Position numbers and translations under genes: made by a program
DNA from: Hymenopellis radicata
Taxonomy: Eukaryota; Basidiomycota; Agaricomycetes; Agaricales; Physalacriaceae
Reading direction: 5' to 3'
DNA: 21,661 bases
NCBI GenBank assembly: GCA_015501595.1
Contig: JADNRX010000811.1
Span: forward strand, 1 to 21,661
Part shown: positions 1-8,564 of the stretch, in pieces
Numbering within the stretch: the first letter of the stretch is position 1
How the letters are laid out: the number at the start of each line of letters is the position of its first letter
Notes under the pieces: model-generated
Database searches by the model: none
What the model was told of the DNA's origin: nothing
The model's input: only the letters and a program-made list of their open reading frames with translations

Positions 1-354
1 GTTGGACAAAATGTCGCTGTATGTGCCAGCTTTCGTCGATGGTCTGAAGTCAATGACGTGGTCACTATTGCGTCACTGCGTAAACCTGATCTTGCGAGCT
101 TAATACGATCTGAGTAGTTCAGCGTATAACAAGGTGTACTTCACCAAATTCGAACATTTTGATGTCCAGATTAACATTTATAAGTGTGAAAAAACAATGA
201 GAGAAAGGATGGTATCATTTTCTATACTGTACGAGAAGATACAGACAAAGGTGCCACAACCTCATGTGGCTGTGTTTTCCAGGACCCCGAGAACTTGACC
301 CCCCACCCACACCCACTAGTTGGCGCGAGCGATTTACAGTTCTGGACTCCCCTT

Positions 355-553
355 GTTTTAACCGGTAAATAACCTGGACCTCTGGGAGGGTAGGTAAATA
401 ACAGTTATTTACCACCCCGGAGTAGGGTAGTGGAAACAACCTAGGTTACAGTACCAAGAGGTTTTTTCCCGGTAAATTACCAGTTATTTACCGGTTTGTA
501 ACCTAAAGCTGTTGGAGGTAGGTTATTTACCTGCACGTGACATATCCACGTGA
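355..553 (+). repeat. Foldback/MITE-like element, copy 1 (5'-truncated)
   Basis: This stretch is nearly the same as the right four-fifths of the intact copy at 733-1010. It begins at the shared block GTTTTAACCGGTAAATAACC and ends with the right terminal repeat, whose last bases are CCACGTGA. The left terminal repeat is absent. Relative to copy 2 it lacks one arm of the central hairpin (the TTTCCACGACCCTA segment). The sequence just outside the right end, TGTGGCGCAC, is also shared with copy 2, so the true element may extend about 10 bp further. Confidence 0.8.
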
Positions 554-732
554 TGTGGCGCACGGAAAAAGGTAGTCCACAGTACTTGCCACAGTATATT
601 CAGAGGCAAGCAAAATTACTATTCTTGCCTTTGAAATCTATCTGACTCTGATGGGTCCAAGGAAGTGTGACATCCGGAGGGAAAAGACTGAAAACACTTG
701 ATGGCTACTGCCGGCACTGCCCCGCGAGGACG

Positions 733-1010
733 TCACGTGAAAATATCACGTGCAGGTAAATAACCGTTTTTAACCGGTAAATAACCTGGACCTCTGGGAG
801 GGTAGGTAAATAACAGTTATTTACCACCCCCCAAGGTTATTTCCACGACCCTACCCCGGAGGTTTCCACGACCCTAGTTTAGGGTAGTGGAAACAACCTA
901 GGTTAGCATACTGAGAGGTTGTTTCCCGGTAAATTACCGGTTATTTACCGGTTCGTAACCTCAGAGCCTGGGAGGTAGGTTATTTACCTCCACGTGACAT
1001 TTTCACGTGA
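733..1010 (+). repeat. Foldback/MITE-like element, copy 2 (intact, 278 bp)
   Basis: This 278-bp element is bounded by 32-bp terminal inverted repeats at 733-764 and 979-1010 that match at 30 of 32 positions. Each repeat starts TCACGTGAAAAT and carries two CACGTG palindromes and a GGTAAATAAC block. Inside are further palindromes: GGTAAATAAC/GTTATTTACC near 807-828, and a hairpin with arms TTTCCACGACCCTA and TAGGGTAGTGGAAA near 870-900. There is no open reading frame of interest, so it is non-autonomous. No clear target-site duplication flanks it. Structure and copy number fit a MITE or foldback element; the parent transposase family cannot be told from this window. Confidence 0.85.
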
Positions 1011-1343
1011 TCTGTGGCGCACAAATTCGGGAAGGTTCCCGCCATTGACACTAGGAGCCCTGCCACCACAGATAGATATAGGCAACTTGTGAAGAAAATC
1101 AAAAATGCTAACAATTGGAGAGTTGAATTCAACCAAAATTCAGCACAAGAGTCAGGTTGACTCTGGCAGCTCAAATCAGGCTGAACAAAATACAGGGTTC
1201 AATTGGCTCAGAATTACATGGGAGGGAAGGAGGGAGAACTACATAATCAATATTTAACTGTGATGACACCAAGAACGTGGGCATGGGGCCAAAGGAGAGG
1301 GAACACACGGACAACAGCAGGCGAAGAGATTCCGGCGAAAAGG
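1011..1343. other. Spacer between repeat copies, no gene seen
   Basis: No supported coding region, RNA gene or clear repeat was found between element copies 2 and 3. The only open frames are short and have no family resemblance. Positions 1-354, before the first copy, are equally featureless. Confidence 0.5.
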
Positions 1344-1464
1344 TCACGTGAAAATATCACATGCAGGTAAATAACCGTTTTTAACCGGTAAATAACCTGG
1401 ACCTCTGGGAGGGTAGGTAAATAACAGTTATTTACTACCCCCGGAGGTTTCCACGACCCTAGTT
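1344..1464 (+). repeat. Foldback/MITE-like element, copy 3 (3'-truncated)
   Basis: The left terminal repeat (TCACGTGAAAATATCACATG, one base different from copy 2) and the following ~90 bp are almost identical to copy 2. Similarity stops after CCACGACCCTAGTT. The right half and right terminal repeat are missing. It lacks the short extra segment CAAGGTTATTTCCACGACCC present in copy 2. The break lies about 70 bp beyond the 3' end of the tRNA-Thr gene. Confidence 0.8.
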
Positions 1465-1505
1465 ACGACGCCGGACGGCGCAACCCTAGAGCGGATGTTA
1501 AACGC

Positions 1506-1512
1506 AAAAAAA
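1506..1512 (-). terminator. Pol III terminator of tRNA-Thr
   Basis: A run of seven T on the minus strand lies about 22 nt after the tRNA 3' end. This is the expected RNA polymerase III stop signal. Confidence 0.75.
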
Positions 1513-1533
1513 GTGCCCATTCACTGAACGATA

Positions 1534-1626
1534 TGCCCTGTACCCGGATTGAACGAATGACCTTCGCATGTATTGCCGAACTCCAAGGCATACAAGTGCG
1601 ACGCGCTACCACTACGCCAACAGGGC
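1534..1626 (-). tRNA. tRNA-Thr (anticodon UGU) with a 21-nt intron
   Basis: Read on the minus strand the sequence folds as a full cloverleaf. The acceptor stem is GCCCTGT paired with ACAGGGC, the discriminator is A, the D arm is GCG...CGC, the anticodon stem is TCGCA/TGCGA, and the T arm has the loop TTCAATC. The anticodon loop is CT-TGT-A then A, giving UGU (Thr). A 21-nt intron (1590-1570) interrupts it one base after the anticodon, the canonical place for eukaryotic nuclear tRNA introns. Exons are 1626-1591 and 1569-1534, mature length 72 nt before CCA. Internal A box (TGGCGTAGTGG) and B box (GTTCAATCC) match the pol III consensus. Confidence 0.93.
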
Positions 1627-1677
1627 TTGACGATTTCCGCCAATCCGCCTTCATGAACGTCCAGACTATGACTCAAT

Positions 1678-1713
1678 TACCACGGAATTAACAGATACCA
1701 GCATTCCGTGGTA
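1678..1713. repeat. 11-bp perfect inverted repeat upstream of tRNA-Thr
   Basis: TACCACGGAAT (1678-1688) and ATTCCGTGGTA (1703-1713) are perfect reverse complements separated by 14 nt. The pair sits about 50 bp upstream of the tRNA-Thr 5' end. It could be a dyad binding site or chance; nothing in the sequence settles this. Confidence 0.6.
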
Positions 1714-1975
1714 TATGCAACTACCTTTCACTTTCAATATTACTGTCAACTTCACTCAAGCAGAGGATGTGTCAATAAGCTGCAAGTAATATATGTATCG
1801 TACCAGATATGAGATAACGGCGTGCGGGTATGCAAGCAGGAGGGCAGAATGGGTAATTATGTACGGAGCAATGGGTGCAAAGGACAACAATGACGAGAGA
1901 GATGGGAATGATTATATGTAAGAGTGGGATGGAGGCAGGCAGCAGGACAAGTGTACAGCTGATGGCAGAGAAAAG

Positions 1976-3255
1976 TTATAGGTTCTGTATCTGGACGATA
2001 AGGAACTGTTTCTCATCGCTAAATTGTTCGTCTATTTCACCGTCAGAATACGAACGAGCATGGCCAACAGTGATTACCACTCACCATCCTTATCGTTATG
2101 GAAGTTCTTGAGGAAAGAGAGCAACTTGTCTTTATTTCGCCTCAAAATGGTTTCGATCTGAGGGGGTTTCTTCGGGTTGGCCACGAACACCTAGAAGGGT
2201 CAATCAGACACGTTTGAAACGTTGATAGAAAGGACTGACCTTGAACACGTGGAACGCCTCGAACTGAATGTTTTTGCTCTTGTCCCGGAGTAGGTTCATC
2301 ATCATTTTGAGGTTGGCCTCGTTGGCGATGTAACGAGTCATGACGTTGAAATTGGCTCTGTCTAGGAGGATCTCGCCCAATAACTTTAAGGATTGGCGCT
2401 TGGTGACGTAGTTGTTGGATAGGATGAGGGTGGTGAAGGAGGAGAAGAACCGGTCGTAATGGGTCTCTAGGTATGTCGCAACCATCGGTTTGTGGCGTGT
2501 GAGAGTTTCTTTAAGGTTGGAGAAAGCGTCACATGAGATACCAAAGGTCGTTGATTCGATGTAGTTTGGGAAGGTATAAAATCTGCACATGTGAGGTCAA
2601 GTGTTGGAGTAGAAGCAGTGGAGACACGCACTGATCACTGTTGAGCAGAATCTTTGCTAGGCTTTCATGCCTTAGCATCTCTTTGAGCACCATGCCCGTG
2701 TTGAGCGCTATCTCCTCATTTCCATAGCCCTCTAAAGCCGCGAAAAGAGCCTGCGGGTTTTTGCGTTAGATGCTCAACTGTTGGTAGCCGTTGCCCGATA
2801 CTTCTTCTCAGAAGAGCTGTGTGAATTTGAACGGCGTCTTTGCGGGACTCGAAATCCAGGCGTGGGAGAGCGTTGATGAGAAGAAGAAGAAGAGATGACG
2901 AGTATGTTTCTTGTGCGAGCTGGGCGAGAGTGTCGGGGGTTTCTAAGACGGACAGAATGGTCAGAATGGTTCGATTGCAAGACAGAGAGGAGACACCAAC
3001 CGTCGCCGTATAAAAGGGCCTTGATTTGCTGAAGAGACTTTGATATTTCCTCGCTGGCCTGTATAGAATAGAGAGTGGATTCGTTAGCACGCGTTCAAAT
3101 AGAGCATGTCGTTCAACATGTTGACAATGCCAAACGAAGCGCACCTTCCGGCGGACATCACCACCTGGGGCGGCCGAGTCTAACTTTGGCAGGTTCTCGC
3201 GCAGAGAACGGACAAGGTCAGGCGGCGTGCGAGGCTTGGTCTTGAAAAAGTTCAT
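1976..3255 (-). CDS. HYM1: MO25/Hym1-family scaffold protein, with an apparent 1-nt frameshift
   Basis: This is the fungal MO25 (CAB39, yeast Hym1) protein, a helical-repeat scaffold that activates STE20/GCK-type kinases and, in fungi, acts in the RAM/Cbk1 morphogenesis pathway. Exons on the minus strand are 3255-3145, 3058-3001, 2942-2632, 2582-2240, 2190-2085 and 2031-1976, with GT-AG introns of 49-86 nt. The product would be about 327 aa, close to the usual ~340. Highly conserved family blocks are visible, such as [34 protein letters not shown] and FVANP. The last exon gives DEQFSDEK, as in animal MO25. In exon 3, after VEHLTQKP, the frame must shift by one base near 2752-2757 to reach the conserved [14 protein letters not shown] 28-nt intron (GTTGAG...CCGCAG) would also restore frame but would delete conserved residues. 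Confidence 0.93.
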
Positions 3256-3700
3256 GGCCGATTCGACTCGGTTGCTTGAGATCGAAGCAAAGGCTGGTTG
3301 ATCTTTGGCCAGATCGGGTGTCTATCTGTGGAGCAATGAAGACGATAAGACGGCGATGAGATGGCAGTCGAGGACAGAAGGGAAAGAGAGGACGTCGTGT
3401 CCAAGGTGGTGGTACTAGTAGAGGAGAAGGTTACTGTTACGGATGGGCTGTGATGCCGGCGGCTTGACTGTCGATCGAAGGCTAAGCTCGGCGATGACGC
3501 CTTGTATTAAAATCTCTTGATGTTTGAAGGAGGATATTTGAATAATATTGGGAGGATAGGTACTGCGTGGAGGGTCCGCTGACAGTTCTGAGTGGCGCTG
3601 AGCGAATGACGCGTTTTTCAAGATACATACAAGACTCAGAAACGATGATCGTATGGACGGTTGTCCTTGTGTCCCCCTCCATCACGTATAGCTTCGCATA
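3256..3700. promoter_or_regulatory. Divergent intergenic region between HYM1 and PRP11
   Basis: This 445-bp gap separates two genes transcribed away from each other, so it should hold both promoters. No gene is supported inside it. No convincing TATA box or other specific site was seen. Confidence 0.4.
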
Positions 3701-4568
3701 ATGGGTGAGCTGTTTTCTTTCTTATTTCGCAGTTTTAATGTTGTACTGAATTCTCTCAGATTACCAGGTACTTTCCATCTTTCCCAATCAACCAATTAAT
3801 GCTAATAACGACCTACATAGAATCGAGTCGGCTCCAAGTTTGGCGGCGGTGGTGTTGCTGGCGCGTCCGAGACCAACGTCGACCGACGTGAGCGTCTGCG
3901 GAAACTTGCTTTGGAGACGATAGATTTGGCCAAGGTGCGTGTCAGTCTCCACATTGTGATTTTCTCACCGAGCCCGCCAGGATCCTTACATCCTGCGCAA
4001 CCATCTCGGCTCTCTCGAATGCCGACTCTGCTTGACGCTGCACACCAATGAAGGCTCCTACCTCGCCCACACCCAAGGCAAAAAGCACCAGACCAACCTG
4101 GCGCGGCGTGCGGCGCGCGATGCCAAAGACACGCAGCTGATGATTGCGCCGACGCAGAGCAGCATCCAGCGCAAAGTCTTTCTCAAGATTGGCCGGCCTG
4201 GATACCGCGTCACGAAAGTGCGCGACTTGGATACGGGAAAAGAGGGCATGATGGTGCAGGTCCATCTCCCCCAGATCAAGCCTGGTGTCCTTCCTCGGAG
4301 GCGTTTTATGAGCGCTTGGGAGCAGAAAAGGGAGGCACCGAACAAGGCGTACCAGTATCTCATCGTGAGTATTTTTTGTTGTGTTCGTTCTATGTGATTG
4401 ACGGCTCTCTAGGTCGCTGCCGAGCCATACGAGACCATTGCGTTCCGCATCCCAGCTCGGGAAATCGAGGACGAGGCCGATGATGCTGGCTACTGGAACT
4501 GGTCGCACTGGGATTCCGACACCAAACAGTATAGCTTCCAGTTCATGTTCCGTTTGGCGTACCAGTGA
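3701..4568 (+). CDS. PRP11: Splicing factor 3a subunit 2 (Prp11/SF3A2)
   Basis: This is the SF3a subunit of the U2 snRNP, acting in the nucleus in branch-site recognition and pre-spliceosome assembly. Exons are 3701-3704, 3760-3767, 3821-3934, 3981-4364 and 4413-4568, giving 221 aa. The start is spread over three exons: ATGG, then the 8-nt exon ATTACCAG, then AATCGAG, which together give the family N-terminus MDYQNRVGSKFGGGGVAG. The matrin-type C2H2 zinc finger is intact (C56, C59, H72, H78), inside the signature EGSYLAHTQGKKHQTNLARR. The SF3A2 core follows (FLKIGRPGYRVTK, PRRRFMSAWEQ, VAAEPYETIAF). The protein ends after the core and has no long Pro-rich tail, as in other fungal orthologues. 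Intron 2 carries the branch-like GCTAATAAC. Confidence 0.97.
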
Positions 4569-4671
4569 GAGATATATGGTATCTACCCGTTTTGTTGTAC
4601 AACATCTATGCATCCTCCTGAGTACTTTCAAGGGTGCTTGTCAATCATAAACTCTTTCATCTTCTACTGCC

Positions 4672-5100
4672 ATGTCCACGTCTCGCACAAAGCATTCTAC
4701 CATCTCGCCCACGTCCAAACTGCGCTCCAGCTCTCTCGTTGAACACGCACAAAGTGTCCTTGCCCGCATCCTCAACGACCCAGACATCAACGAAAGACGT
4801 GTAAATCGCACGCTCACTCCCATCTACATATTCGCGTCCTTACTACTCGCGTCTGTCATTCTACCTCGCCTTTCATGGATGCGCACTTGGCTCAGCGATA
4901 TTCCTCACTTCAAAATCGAACTCGCCCTTGTCGTTTTGGCGTTATCCTTCGGGATTTGGCTCGGACTCGTGCTACTTCATTGGACCGTTGGCAAAGTGGC
5001 GATTGGGTTGCGAGCGTTTGCGGAGTACGACCTGCGTGGACTGAATAGAGAAGCGGGGGTTCCTCAGTCATATGAACTCGTCTTTGGCGGTATTCTTTGA
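4672..5100 (+). CDS. Small two-pass membrane protein, unknown function
   Basis: A single uninterrupted frame of 142 aa starts at the first ATG, 103 bp after the PRP11 stop codon and on the same strand. The N-terminal ~48 residues are Ser/Thr- and Arg-rich and hydrophilic. Two hydrophobic segments follow, at about residues 51-66 (IYIFASLLLASVILPRL) and 82-105 (LALVVLALSFGIWLGLVLLH), joined by a short Trp-rich loop. The C-terminal ~35 residues are polar. I do not recognise the family. The segment order suggests a small integral membrane protein of the ER, mitochondrion or another organelle, but no targeting signal is decisive. Coding status rests on the open frame, its length and its position between two well-supported genes. 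Confidence 0.65.
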   Translation: MSTSRTKHSTISPTSKLRSSSLVEHAQSVLARILNDPDINERRVNRTLTPIYIFASLLLASVILPRLSWMRTWLSDIPHFKIELALVVLALSFGIWLGLVLLHWTVGKVAIGLRAFAEYDLRGLNREAGVPQSYELVFGGIL

Positions 5101-5467
5101 GGATGTGGGAAGCGCCAGCCGAGAACCTTGCTTGTTTGTCATACTTTTCAAAATGTACAAATCACCCAGTGCAATGCATCGCGGCCATTTCTTTCCTTCA
5201 ACCCGGTCCTCGTTGCGCTTCCCGCGTACTTTATCCAGAACGTAAGATGCCTGCATACTCGGGTGTTAGAGAATATGTACCAGTCATTATTGTCTTCGTT
5301 TTCTGAGAAATGGCGAATTATCTGCAGAAAGGGAGGACACATCTTGACAGGGGGTGTTGAACGTTGAACACGTATCACATTTTGTGAGCTTAAATTCGCA
5401 GGAGCGCAAGCAAGGCGCAGGCTGCACGTGATCGTCCAAAGCCTGCCATCGACCATCATCGTCGTTC
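5101..5467. other. Intergenic, no gene seen
   Basis: Several overlapping short frames occur on both strands here, but none has a family resemblance or convincing splice signals. It should contain the 3' end of the upstream membrane-protein gene and the promoter of PAM18. A single CACGTG hexamer lies near 5425-5430. Confidence 0.4.
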
Positions 5468-5823
5468 ATGTCGACACCTCTAGCATTCGGTATTGGCGCC
5501 ATCACCGTCGCCCTCGCTGGGCGGGCGATTCTCCGTCGTGCTGGGGCAGGGGCAGCCGAACAATGGGTCAAGGGCGGGTTCAAAGCCAAAATGGATCGAA
5601 AGGAAGCCATTGCGATCCTTGGCCTCAAGTACGTCCTTGTTCCTCCTTTGACATGCATTTGCCCATCTTTGACAGAGACGGCCCTTTGCTGCGCAACAAA
5701 CTGAAAGATGCCCACCGCCATATCATGCTGGCCAACCACCCGGACAGAGGCGGCTCACCATATCTTGCGAGCAAAATCAACGAGGCAAAGGACCTGATCG
5801 AAAAGACGGACGGGCGACGGTAA
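5468..5823 (+). CDS. PAM18: Mitochondrial import motor J-protein Pam18/Tim14
   Basis: This is the inner-membrane J-protein that stimulates the ATPase of matrix Hsp70 in the TIM23 presequence translocase motor (with Pam16, Tim44 and Mge1). Exons are 5468-5628 and 5676-5823, separated by a 47-nt GTACGT...GACAG intron, giving 102 aa, near the usual length. An N-terminal hydrophobic segment (about residues 5-20) is the membrane anchor. The segment [17 protein letters not shown] leads into the J domain. The essential HPD tripeptide is present at residues 75-77 in [16 protein letters not shown], and INEAKDLI forms the last helix. All hallmarks of the family are intact. The intron falls just before the J domain. 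Confidence 0.97.
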
Positions 5824-5984
5824 CACTATCTTATTTTTGCAATCGGTGCGTTTCACAGTCCTAATGAAGCTTCGCTTGCTCATTACCTTGCAGTGTATTT
5901 TATTCATTTTGTGGGACATGTATTGCTTCGCTACCATCACCTTATAATTGATTCGCACTCCTCACATTCACTCTTGCGACTCAG

Positions 5985-6788
5985 CGCCGTCGTCCGCAGA
6001 CACTTCTCCTAGCGGAAGAACTACTCCCACTAATACAACCCCTCTACTGGAGGCCCAGGCCGCCAAAAGCAACCCCATCGCTAAGAAAGTTGCCGGTTAT
6101 AACGTGTACGCCAGCGCTATTAAAGACGAAAGCATGTTCGACAAATATAAAGAGCTCGTCAAGGAGATCCGTGGGCACTATATCGGTCCCATGCCAGTCC
6201 AAACCTTCCTCAACGACTTTCTACCATGGAACCCAGAGACTCCCGAGGGATACAAGGCGGTGGAAATTCCCGCCTCGCGCATCAAGACGCTCAAGTCGAT
6301 AGCGAAAGCGTCGGAGGCCAAGTCATACGAGAAATTTGTGTGTTCATTCGTTTTAGTTGCCGTGGATTGTACCTAACAGCGTCGCGTAGGTCGACACATT
6401 TTCTGAATGGCCCTCGGACGCGGCCGACAGCGTCGCCGACTCATACATGAAATGCCCAATATCGTTCAACGATACGCATAGTAGACGCGATCCTTCCTGC
6501 GGTAATATGGGCATGGACGTTACCGTCTACGACGAAAGGCGCGCCGAGCGGATTCCCACAGCCTCTGATTTCTTTAAATCAGAAGGCTTACTACTACTAG
6601 GAGGCAACGCCAGTCAAGCCAAAGCCGCGTCCTGTCGTTCATGTCACGGGGCGATGAAAAGGAAATACTGTATGGGACTTGTTGGGGACTTGCCTGGCGA
6701 ATCACCAGACTTCCTTCTGCTTAGGTCGTCTCCTGATGAGGAAGATCCTCCAACGCCAACGAATAAGACTTGGCGACGAGTACGATGA
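5985..6788 (+). pseudogene. N-terminal remnant of a FunK1-like (fungal-type) protein kinase gene
   Basis: Two joined frames, 5985-6337 and 6390-6788 (52-nt intron GTGTGT...CGTAG), read through without a stop. They resemble the N-terminal accessory region of Agaricomycete FunK1 proteins: HYIGPMPVQTFLNDFLPW early, then a Tyr-Asp-Glu segment and ERIPTASDFFKSE. After that the resemblance fades and the frame stops at 6788. Weak traces of the expected continuation (RMTFSHSFLP, FKGKAEL) occur in another frame at about 6800-6886 and also end in a stop. No kinase catalytic motifs (VAIK, HRD, DFG) follow before the galactanase gene. The true start is unclear: the first in-frame ATG is 6134, and an upstream exon at 5864 spliced at 5894/5985 would also fit the frame. 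It may be a truncated gene; I favour a relic. Confidence 0.6.
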
Positions 6789-7163
6789 TCTCTGTGTTTG
6801 CCATCTGTCGTATCAGACTCGTATGACTTTCTCGCATTCCTTTTTGCCTTCGAGCTTTAAAAGCTTCAAAGGGAAGGCCGAGCTATAATCGCACGGCCGC
6901 CTATCCACGAGATGTCTCCATGGGCTATTACTCGCCTCATTTGGAAGACTCACATTGCCTGACCGCGCGTTCAAAATATCTGATCCCCTCGTGCACTGAC
7001 CACAAGGCTGGCCGGTCCGGTGCATTCGCGCAAAGTAAGTACCGAAACTATACCTTTTCTATCAATATTCGAATGATGGTGTTCTCAGTCTTCAAGTGTG
7101 ACTGGAAATTCCCCCGACGACTGTTTCCAACGGATAATCTTGGTCTGCAGTTAATCTGCCCTT

Positions 7164-7170
7164 ATAAAGA
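7164..7170 (+). promoter_or_regulatory. TATA-like box of the GH53 gene
   Basis: TATAAAG lies about 35-40 bp before the galactanase ATG. The position suits a TATA box with a short leader. This is inference from motif and spacing only. Confidence 0.4.
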
Positions 7171-7203
7171 ACAGAATCTCACTTGCTCAGACCCAGGTTC
7201 AGA

Positions 7204-8564
7204 ATGAAGAACGTCCTTGCGGTGCTATTCTTCTCGCTTTTGGCTCCTTTGACCAACGTCTTCGCGATCACCTATCGCGGTGCCGACATATCGTCCCTGG
7301 CTATTCTGGAGGCGAGCGGTCAAACTTACTCGGATGGCTCCACAAAACCCTTTGAAACAATTTTGACAAGCCATGGCGCGAATTTGGCCCGTATCAGGAT
7401 ATGGGTATCCAACAGCTCGGATTATAATCTCAACTATGGCGTAGCATTGGCTCGCCGTGCCAAGGCTGCTGGCATGTCCATCATGGTCGATCTCCACTAC
7501 AGTGATACATGTAGGTTCCGAATATCCCTTGCGTGCGTCTCTACTGAGATGAATGTAACTCAAAGGGGCTGACCCCGGAAAACAAGGCATACCATCGGGA
7601 TGGAGCACATCTCTGTCCAGCTTGAACACGCAGATATACACGTATGTGTCCGACACGCATTCATGATGCTTGAATCATCTGATCGCCTCTACGGCAGTTA
7701 CACTCTGAACGTTGTTCAGACCTTTGTTGACGCCGGCATCACGCCTAACTTTATTCAAGTGTGTGCTCCTGCTGGTCGCAGTCCTTCTCACACTCAAAAT
7801 TCTATCCTAGGTCGGAAACGAGGTGAACGACGGAATGCTCTGGCCAACAGGCCGAATTTCTGTAAACGGCTATTCGCCGCTTTCTCAACTATTGCACTCG
7901 GCCGTCAGTGCTGTGCGGACAGTGTCGCCGTCGACCAAGACTGTCATCCATATCGCCAACGGATGGAACAAAAGCGCGGTGCAATCCTTCTTCCAGCAAA
8001 TCTTCATTGCTGGGCAACTGGCCACTGGTGATGTCGATGTCATGGGTTTCTCCATGTACCCATTCTACGACGCGGGCGCGACGCTTTCCGCCCTCAAGTC
8101 CAGTCTGACGAACATAGTTTCTCTTTATGGAAAGGTGGCTTCAAACCTTCCTCTCTATTGCCATCCGAACGTGGCACTTATCTCTCTTAGGACGTGATGC
8201 TTGTCGAAACTGACTGGCCGGTTTCGTGCTTTGAGACAACGCTCACTGAACCTATATCTGCTGCCGGCCAAGTAACTTGGGTGAATCCTGCGTGACACGT
8301 ATTCCTCTCAAAACTGAAACACACACTACACTCATAGATGAACGACCTCGTTTCTATCTTGAACGGGCTGTCTGGCGGTCACGGTACCGGCTTCGTGTAT
8401 TGGGAACCGGGATGGATTGGAAATGCCGGTACGTCTCTCGAATAATTGTTGCCAGACGTTCTGGGGTCTTATCTCTTCCAGGCTTGGGTTCGAGTTGTGC
8501 AGATAACCTTTTGGTAGACGGCTCTGGCAAGGCCCGTACTTCTATGTCTATGTTCTCTACCTAG
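7204..8564 (+). CDS. Secreted arabinogalactan endo-beta-1,4-galactanase, GH53
   Basis: This glycoside hydrolase family 53 enzyme would cleave beta-1,4-galactan side chains of pectin (type I arabinogalactan) outside the cell. Exons are 7204-7510, 7566-7641, 7698-7758, 7811-8134, 8191-8280, 8338-8428 and 8482-8564, giving 343 aa, normal for the family. A signal peptide covers about residues 1-21 (hydrophobic core VLAVLFFSLLAPL, cleavage likely after NVFA). The mature protein begins with the GH53-typical ITYRGADISS. The acid/base Glu is E152 in VGNEVNDGMLWP and the nucleophile Glu is E262 in LVETDWP. Their 110-residue spacing equals that of characterised fungal galactanases as I recall it. LHYSDTWADPGKQ and GFSMYPFY are further family blocks. 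All six introns are GT-AG and 52-57 nt. There is no carbohydrate-binding module. Confidence 0.97.

Noticed and set aside
355..1464. CRISPR-like or LTR interpretation of the repeats
   Set aside because: The repeats are long, inverted and irregularly spaced with hairpins, in a eukaryotic genome. They lack regular spacers, and no primer-binding site or retrotransposon genes are present.
1463..1654. 63-codon minus-strand open frame
   Set aside because: It overlaps the tRNA-Thr gene almost entirely; the RNA gene explains the sequence.
3942..4631. 229-codon minus-strand open frame across PRP11
   Set aside because: It is antisense to exons of a strongly conserved gene, starts and ends inside it, and has no family resemblance; long antisense frames are common opposite GC-rich codons.
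5287..5739. 150-codon minus-strand open frame over PAM18
   Set aside because: It runs antisense through exon 1 and the intron of PAM18 and shows no domain; PAM18 is clearly the real gene.
6570..6600. Short palindrome TCTGATTT-CTTT-AAATCAGA
   Set aside because: It lies inside the FunK1-like reading frame and is short enough to be chance.
7225..7656. 143-codon minus-strand open frame over the galactanase gene
   Set aside because: Antisense shadow of GH53 exons 1 and 2, without motifs.
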